Assembly (NCBI GenBank): GCA_022113835.1
Contig: JAILWY010000003.1
Coordinates: 10,191,501-10,255,500, forward strand
From: Atopsyche davidsoni
Taxonomy: Eukaryota > Arthropoda > Insecta > Trichoptera > Hydrobiosidae
Direction of reading: 5' to 3'
Length of the DNA stretch: 64,000 nt
Part shown: one piece after another, positions 57,361-64,000 of the stretch
How positions within the stretch are numbered: the first letter of the stretch is position 1
How the letters are laid out: each line of letters begins with the position of its first letter
The notes under the pieces: model-generated
Databases searched by the model: none
Seen by the model: the letters and a program-made list of their open reading frames with translations, nothing else
What the model was told of the DNA's origin: nothing
Position numbers and translations under genes: made by a program

Positions 57361-58177
57361 ATTTGAATATAATTGAATTCAGACTATGCAACGGCACAAC
57401 TTGAAATTAAGTTTTTTTTTTATGGTTTAGCCTAAGTGAATAGCGAAAATGAACCGCATCGTTTGTACGTGGGTATTTTTAAAGAAATATTTTTGTACAA
57501 TCTCGCTGTCCGATCTTTGGTATCTTTTTCTTACTCTTGTGTATCTGGGGTCAATCATTCTTTACCCCTTGGACGCCCAAACTAAAAAGATTTTTTTATG
57601 TATCTCGTTATTTTTATAAGCTAACATCTTTCGGCTTTATCCATATTCGTAAAAAATAAACATTTTTAAAATATATACCAGCCGAATAACTTGGGAACTT
57701 TATAATCAAATTTTATATTATGAGGTTATTATTTCATCCGTAGTCTTACGCGTTGCTAATATTTTGCCAGCGATATTAAAAACTGAAAAACCCTAAGGTT
57801 TGAAATACTAACAAAGTTCGGTATTGTGTTCTGTTATCAGTTGCATACACAATTATCTGGAGCTTTACTTGTATAGAGATAATAGACTTGATATTAACAT
57901 CACACCACCCTCTCCCGCTAAAGTCTTAATTGATAAGCTCAGATAAGACCAAAGTTTCTCCCCTCACTTATCTGTTACTGCGTCGACTGCCTCAAATGCC
58001 TACTCCAGTGAGCGACGAACAACGCGAAATGGCGACAGGGAATCTGCTAATTTACATAATTAATATTAATGATGATTTCGTTTCGAAAGTCTTTATAAAT
58101 TTTTACTTTAGAATATTAAACAACCTTTGAATAAATAAATACTTAAATTGATACTCACAAAAAACTCATATTCAATT

Positions 58178-58200
58178 ACACACACACACACACACACACA
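58178..58200. repeat. (CA)n microsatellite
   Basis: An uninterrupted run of about 11 CA units followed by a poly-A run. Confidence 0.9.
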
Positions 58201-60157
58201 AAAAAAAATTCCTTTTTATATGTGGTAGAATTAATAAATAATTTCGCAGGGATTTCGATTAATTATTTACCCTTACAAAACATAGTGAATTCCATTAATT
58301 TCTACTTGGAGAGACCTAATGATATAAGGAATGTTTGTAGCGCAATAAATCTCTGTAAACCCATTTAATTATCAAATAAGTCCAAGAATTATGCAGTGTT
58401 ATTTTATAATTTATCAAAAATAAAAATAGATTGCTTTTCAAAGAATTTATACCTAGAAACTTACGGACAGCAAGGAAATTTACTTAATCATTATGCCAAT
58501 AATGTAAAGTCCGATATCGTTATATATGTATAATATAAATAACTATTTTCCATCGCAAAACTTAATACAGGGGTTCGAAAATCTATAAATTTTCTATGCC
58601 CGTGTTTACTGTGTGAAAGTTAGTAATACAACCAAGACTATCAAACCAGAGAATCTGCCACTGTAGAAAACTTTAACAGCATTTCACAAAGCTCTCAAGC
58701 AAAATCTCAGTATTTCTAAAACAATCGCTATAATTACTAACATTTTACTTAGAAAACACCACAGGTGGTGACGGTATGGATTTAGACAATAAAATTTTCG
58801 TAAGTAAGAGGAATTCTTATAAAAGTGATGCTTGTATTTTCATAAATAAAAAGTATGAAATATTTCACTCTTACTAAAAAAATATGACAGGTTTCCAATA
58901 ACATAGAAAAAATATGATTTTTCATTTAATAAAAACCACTTTTTACAAACCAAAAAAGTTTTATTCATACAATATGTAACATAGGGAAATCAAAAGTGCA
59001 ATGCACCATTAAAAGTGCACAAAGTTGGACGTAGACAGATGGTTCCATATAATGGTAAACACATAGCATCACCATATCATTTAACACTCATTGGTTGTAT
59101 TTCTTAAGCAAAGAAAAGAAGGGCTATTCCCCGGCGACGTTCGAAATTGACTATTGCAACCTTTGTTCACCCCAAGGCAATTTATCTCGAGGGCTGACAG
59201 AACCCTATGCTTAAGCGATTCCCAACAAACCCTACGAGTGTGGAGCTCTACTAGCAAAGTTTTCTTGGAATATTAAGTAAACATGTTGCATTGAATTTTC
59301 TCTTTGTCTTAGGAGTACATCGCAATATAGTATTAAATTGTGATCAAGTAAATTTAGAACTTTCAAATTAATGCGGCATAGGCCTTCTGAAATAAGTACA
59401 AAGTGATGAACTTCAACAAGAATAGCTTAACTGTAGAAAAGTGAATACAGTTTATAGTTCACAATACAATCAAGAATATCGAGCTTTTTTCCATTACAGT
59501 AGTGTCAAAGATAAACGAAAAAAATATCTAAGACTTCAAAAGCGTCAAAAAATGCTTTCATATTTTAATGAAATACAGTTTTTCAATAGTTTTGGGTCGA
59601 TTTTAATGAACATACTCAATCACGTAAAATTAAGAACACTTAGACATAAATTGCTGATGGAAAACAAAAACATTTTTAACAACTAAATAAAAATCTAATA
59701 AATATTCTGGTGTGTGATGATTAATTCAAAAAATATATATTATAGTGAAAATATGTACGAAATGTAAGCGATCACATGCTAGACTTTTAAATAATACTAT
59801 TGTTTTTTTATCAACAAAAAAATGTTAAAAAATGAACTGCCGACTAGTTGTAAAAAAATACTTAATATGCGCATATCCGTGTGATATTTCCACTGAAAAA
59901 ATCTAGTTCGAAAGTATCAAAATTTTTGTAATATTTTATGCCATAAATTAGAGCAAGGTTAATAATAACACAGTTTCTAAAAATCACTCGACCTTTTTAT
60001 AGCTTAACCTGAATTAACTAATCACACCACCTGTTGCAAGAAGCTTGCTTACAATTATTTGACCCGAAAGGGCAGGGCTTTGCAAAAAATAAAAAGTATC
60101 AGACTAGGAAGGTTGTAGTGTCATAATGCAGGCCGTAGCGGGTGAACCGTGACGCCC

Positions 60158-60187
60158 CGCCATCCCCTTTGGTGCTAGGGGATGGCG
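60158..60187. repeat. Perfect 10-bp GC-rich hairpin
   Basis: CGCCATCCCC (60,158-60,167) and GGGGATGGCG (60,178-60,187) are exact complements around a 10-nt loop. It lies in a short GC-rich patch (60,110-60,190) amid AT-rich DNA. Possible structured RNA or element end. Confidence 0.6.
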
Positions 60188-60559
60188 AACAATACACTTT
60201 CCGTATATCGACACTGGAAAAGGGTTTACTTTTTTCAGGTTTATCCCACTAGATAATTAAATAGAAAAGTCTAACATCACGCTGCTCAGCAAGACAACGA
60301 CACTACAAGAAAAAAAGCAGTTAAAGGCGATTACGTGTATTTGAAGTGGTTTTTCTCCGCATTGAACCTTTTTAGGCTCAGTTTTAAACCTGAGGCTCTG
60401 ATTTTTAACAACATGTTAAGTTGGTTTTTCTGTTAAGTACTAACATATTTCGAGATTCACTTTGATGAGTAAAGGAGTTTTTATTTATATTAAAAATGTA
60501 AAAGTGTCGATATTTGCAGATAACGTATTTATCAAATTTATAAAATAATAAAATTGGTT

Positions 60560-60600
60560 CCCTGAGCCCTGAGCCCTGAGCCCTGAGCCCTGCGCCCTCC
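60560..60600. repeat. Tandem heptamer CCCTGAG
   Basis: Four exact CCCTGAG units followed by CCCTGCG and CCCTCC. Simple short tandem repeat. Confidence 0.85.
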
Positions 60601-63600
60601 AAGGCTTGCTCGGCCTGCCAAGAGCGCAGAGCGGAGCAGATTGTGTTTGCAGCCGACCGGAGAATGTTTTATCAATTTACTTGGTGTCAGTCTGGCGATA
60701 TAAACGATGTTGCCCAAATTGAAAATATCAGTAGGGGCAAATGCAACTAGAGCAAGTATACTCTCACGATGAATCATCTTTATTTTCAATTTTCTTTTAA
60801 AAAGGGAATTTTCAAAAAAACCTCACCTCACCATCAATCTATTTTTGAACAAATACTGGTAAGGTGAGTTTTGAAAAAAATTATTAAAATATAAGCATTG
60901 CTTTTTTAAACCCACCTCTAATACGTCTACATGAAAATTTTTGAATCAAACCACACTTTGGTTAAATATTAAAAAATATGTTGCTAGTATAGTAAGAATG
61001 TTATGTCTCCTTTATTTTTTAAATATATATATAGTATGTATATATTTATATATGCATAGTGCTTGTTATAAATGGAGACATACTGGGTACCCATTTATTA
61101 TACGTCTTCACAGGCAGGCAGTGTGTAAGCGCCGAGGCTATTGTTTGGAAGGCGTAAGATTACAGTTGATCTCAAGGGATTTGTACGGGGGATGGATAGA
61201 GCGAAGGGGAGGACTCGGTATTATGTATGCACTTGAGTTAGTCGCTATTTTCAACTTGCAGGTATTTTGAACGTACTTTAATTAAATTAGCGATGGTAAA
61301 GAAAGCAGAATATATTTAAATAAATAAACAATAACTTGTCACACCCTTTGAGTATGAGCATATTTTGTACTTATGGATTACTGCATTTTATAATTAATTA
61401 CTTTGCAACCGAGAATTCGGCGATTCGATTCATGACTTGCAGTTTTAAATAATTTTATCGGTTTTCATATTGACATACATCCTTTATAAACATTACTTCA
61501 CTAGGATAATATACGTTGTATATTATATCACAAAAGATCCATAAAATTAAATTCACCCTAATAGAAATGAACATTTACACGTATTAATTTAAAGAGCTTT
61601 TAAAACTGATACATTTATTTGAACAAATGTATTTTATTTTATTACTTATTTCTGTGAGGATAACTTTTTCTAAAAAGACGTAAGGTAAAATAAATAAGAA
61701 AACTTTTTACCACCTGCAGCATTTTTTCCAACAATAAGGCGACAGACTTTCTGGGGAATTATTTTCATGCGGAAACCTATCGGCGGAAAACTTCTATATG
61801 TACAATTTTTACTTTTTATTTTTATATATAAATATGTATATGTATTTGTGTGTATTCCACAACATTGAATGTTGTTTAGCATTTTAAATATGACATTATT
61901 TTGTTGTTGATACATAAAATCCGTACGTAAATCCAGTAAATTTTGAGTCAGTTAATATTACTTACTTCCAGTACATTAAGCTCTGTGCATGCTTCTTAAG
62001 GGTAGGCAATTGAAGCATCTCTCTAAACAGGGTGAATGTCCGTTGAATATTTAAAAAGCAATCGTATGCACCGAGGGAGGGGGTGGAGGTATCTAAGGAG
62101 GTTTGTTTATAGCTCCAAGGAACAGAAATACAACCAGGGTGAGTTTAATGGGGTATTAAAAACCCCCGGTGTTTACTGTAAAATGCATCTGGTTTTAATT
62201 TGATGAAATAATAAAAGTTGAGTGTTTTATATTCTGTCTAAAATACACTTTTAAAACACTTGTTGAGATTTGTTTGCATTTTATTTTAATTTTAAAAATA
62301 TATTTCCTAATTCCTTGCTTAGCGAGCCAAGAATATATTATTTTCTTCACGAAAAAATTTTTAAAATATAACCATCTGAAACAGATCATGTCTCTGTTAC
62401 ATAATAATAAAAATGTTTTGTTTTATGTCAGTTGCCTCTACCTTGAATATTTTTAGTTTAGAATGTAAAAGACGTATTATAAATGAATACTTTATACAAT
62501 TTAAAAGAAATTGTGGCGAGTTTCTTGATTAATCAGTTATATAGCAACCGCAGTACCTAAATATAAATCAAAGTCAAACTATTAAAGGATGAATTTCGTT
62601 TAAAACATATTTTCGGTGTTTTGTGTCACGTCCAGTTTTAATTGCTACAAAAACCTTTTTTCTGCTTGCATAACTTCATTGGTTGATATACAAAATAGTA
62701 ATTAACGTTTTATCTTTTGAATTAAGATATCTTCTCTTTGAGAAACCTAAGAAGTATAAGATTTGTACGTTACAATTACCCTTTGTTCTGTGCATATTAT
62801 TAATTTCATAGAATTGATCGTAGTTTAACCACACACAGTACAAAGTTTATTAAAAACTCAAACAGTTAATCAATATATCATCCTAGTATTGCGTCAGAAA
62901 TATGAGGAAGAGAAACTTATCGCCTCTGTTCATACAACTTGTATTGGGCTTATATAGTAAAGCTTTTGCACAGTGAACTATTTTATCAATCTATGTCTTC
63001 TAATAAACATAATGAATATCTCGCATACAAGTTCTATCCACATGTTGCATTCAAAGTCAAATAATCCAAACGTAAAGAATAAAACCACACTACTCTATGA
63101 GATTAAGAGCCTTCACAAGAAAGACCAGATACGCTGGCAGTTTGGTATATCCAGTAGCAGATGCGGTTAAATCGATAATATATTTCTGGTTTTCGCCTTT
63201 GTAAACAATAAATTCTCAAAAAACTTAATCAGAAATGGTTTTTTTTATAAAACACACTATTTGAACAATGTATACTTATAAGAAAAAATATTGCAACATC
63301 GAGAATTGATCCAAAAACTCGTTGGTTTATACCAAACATTTGAACAAAGAAACACGAATTAATAGTTAAACATTGTACTCGTTACAAAAATGTACAAGAC
63401 AACAAATAAAAATTATATATTCTGTATTAAAATATTATGTGAGAGCATTATAAAAAGTTATGTGTAGTCAAAGGATATCCGACAACATCCCAGTGAAGTA
63501 TTAGAATATGGCGTGGCATAATTTAAGCCTAAAATAATGTTTTGGTATTTTGTTGTTTTATCGCCCTGGCCGAAGGCTAGAAACAACCCTTACAAGGAAA

Positions 63601-64000
63601 ATCATGTATTTTAGCACCCCTTCTAGCAACAGGACAAAAACACACAGGTATTTCATAAGTTACCTACTATTTATATAAGCTGTCAACAACACACGCATAT
63701 TCAAATTTATGCAAATCTAATGACTTTATTTTTTTTACTGTATTTTATAAGTAGATAAAATATAGTAAATAATATAAGATGCGAAAACAAGATTCGTCAT
63801 TAAGAAATGAATCGTAAATAATTCGGATAAAATTGTATAAATGTTGTTTTTGTTGTTAGCATATAAATATAAGACATTCAATGTTTTCTCGAAACTAATA
63901 CCAACGTAGAACACATATAAACCCATATTTCTGAAAAATAATAGAACCATTACACGATTTAATCATTTAAGCTGCGGTGCAAAATATGAGTCCAAACTTG

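Larger units (their letters stand above)
44118..64000 (-). other. Upstream intron or 5' flank without recognised exon
   Basis: Nearly 20 kb of mostly AT-rich DNA. Repeats: family D pieces (46.8, 50.6 kb), hammerhead family B (47.75-47.96 kb), family C (51.8-52.4 kb), hammerhead family A (56.3-56.5 kb) and (CA)n at 58.18 kb. GC-richer islands without a convincing ORF lie at 45.3-45.6, 45.99-46.15, 48.3-48.7, 51.4-51.6, 53.65-53.78, 55.38-55.6, 57.0-57.36 and 60.1-60.2 kb. An exon carrying the start codon of the SHB-family gene may lie here or beyond 64,000; I could not identify it. Confidence 0.6.

Noticed and set aside
1..64000. CRISPR arrays, operons, rRNA genes or viral genes
   Set aside because: No repeat-spacer arrays, no clustered ORFs with ribosome binding sites and no rRNA-like blocks were seen; the spliced gene and repeats indicate a nuclear animal genome.

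Overview
The window looks like one locus of an AT-rich, repeat-laden animal genome, most likely an insect (possibly a hemimetabolous one; this is inference). Reasons: GT/AG-spliced exons, introns up to about 21 kb, short low-complexity ORFs elsewhere, and many small mobile-element remnants. No bacterial, viral or organellar gene organisation is present. One protein-coding gene is supported. It lies on the minus strand and is cut off at its 5' end: its initiator methionine is not in the recognised exons. A second, very short plus-strand exon candidate (56,102-56,207) is only tentative.

The gene: six exons read in order from 44,117 down to 3,928 join with compatible phases into a 961-residue C-terminal portion of an SHB-family SH2 adapter (SHB/SHD/SHE/SHF type). 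Order of parts: a YxxP phosphotyrosine motif (exons at 44.0 and 32.5 kb); a 2,169-bp exon (9,334-11,502) coding a mostly disordered scaffold with a GHEH tandem repeat, three EIKGRP-type motifs and two copies of an LPFDMPKLRRR motif; a Gly-rich linker exon; and an SH2 domain split over two exons (4,399-4,518 and 3,928-4,117) ending a few residues before the stop. Such adapters bind phosphotyrosine with the SH2 domain and are themselves docking platforms below receptor tyrosine kinases.

Layout: 1-3,927 is 3' UTR and downstream flank; 3,928-11,502 holds four exons with one repeat-filled 4.5-kb intron; 11,503-32,490 is a 21-kb intron; 32,648-44,024 is an 11.4-kb intron; 44,118-64,000 is an upstream intron or 5' flank with no recognised exon of this gene.

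The most unusual content is in the repeats. Two families of inverted-repeat elements (4.97-5.25 kb and 56.30-56.49 kb; 19.82-20.06 kb and 47.75-47.96 kb) carry recognisable hammerhead ribozyme motifs, head to head on both strands in the best copies, with very short stem III and a shared extra U next to stem II. A third family (window start, 6.2, 8.7 and 51.8 kb) ends in a hammerhead-like 3' half. This resembles what is known of Penelope-like retroelement terminal repeats. Other items: a five-copy satellite apparently derived from an element with a central tRNA-like domain; a 976-bp TIR element with a TAA duplication containing another repeat that itself holds a hAT-type insertion; a 550-bp hAT-type element with a perfect 8-bp target duplication; an internally deleted Tc1/mariner copy; and several GC-rich islands with perfect CRE and E-box sites that may be regulatory.
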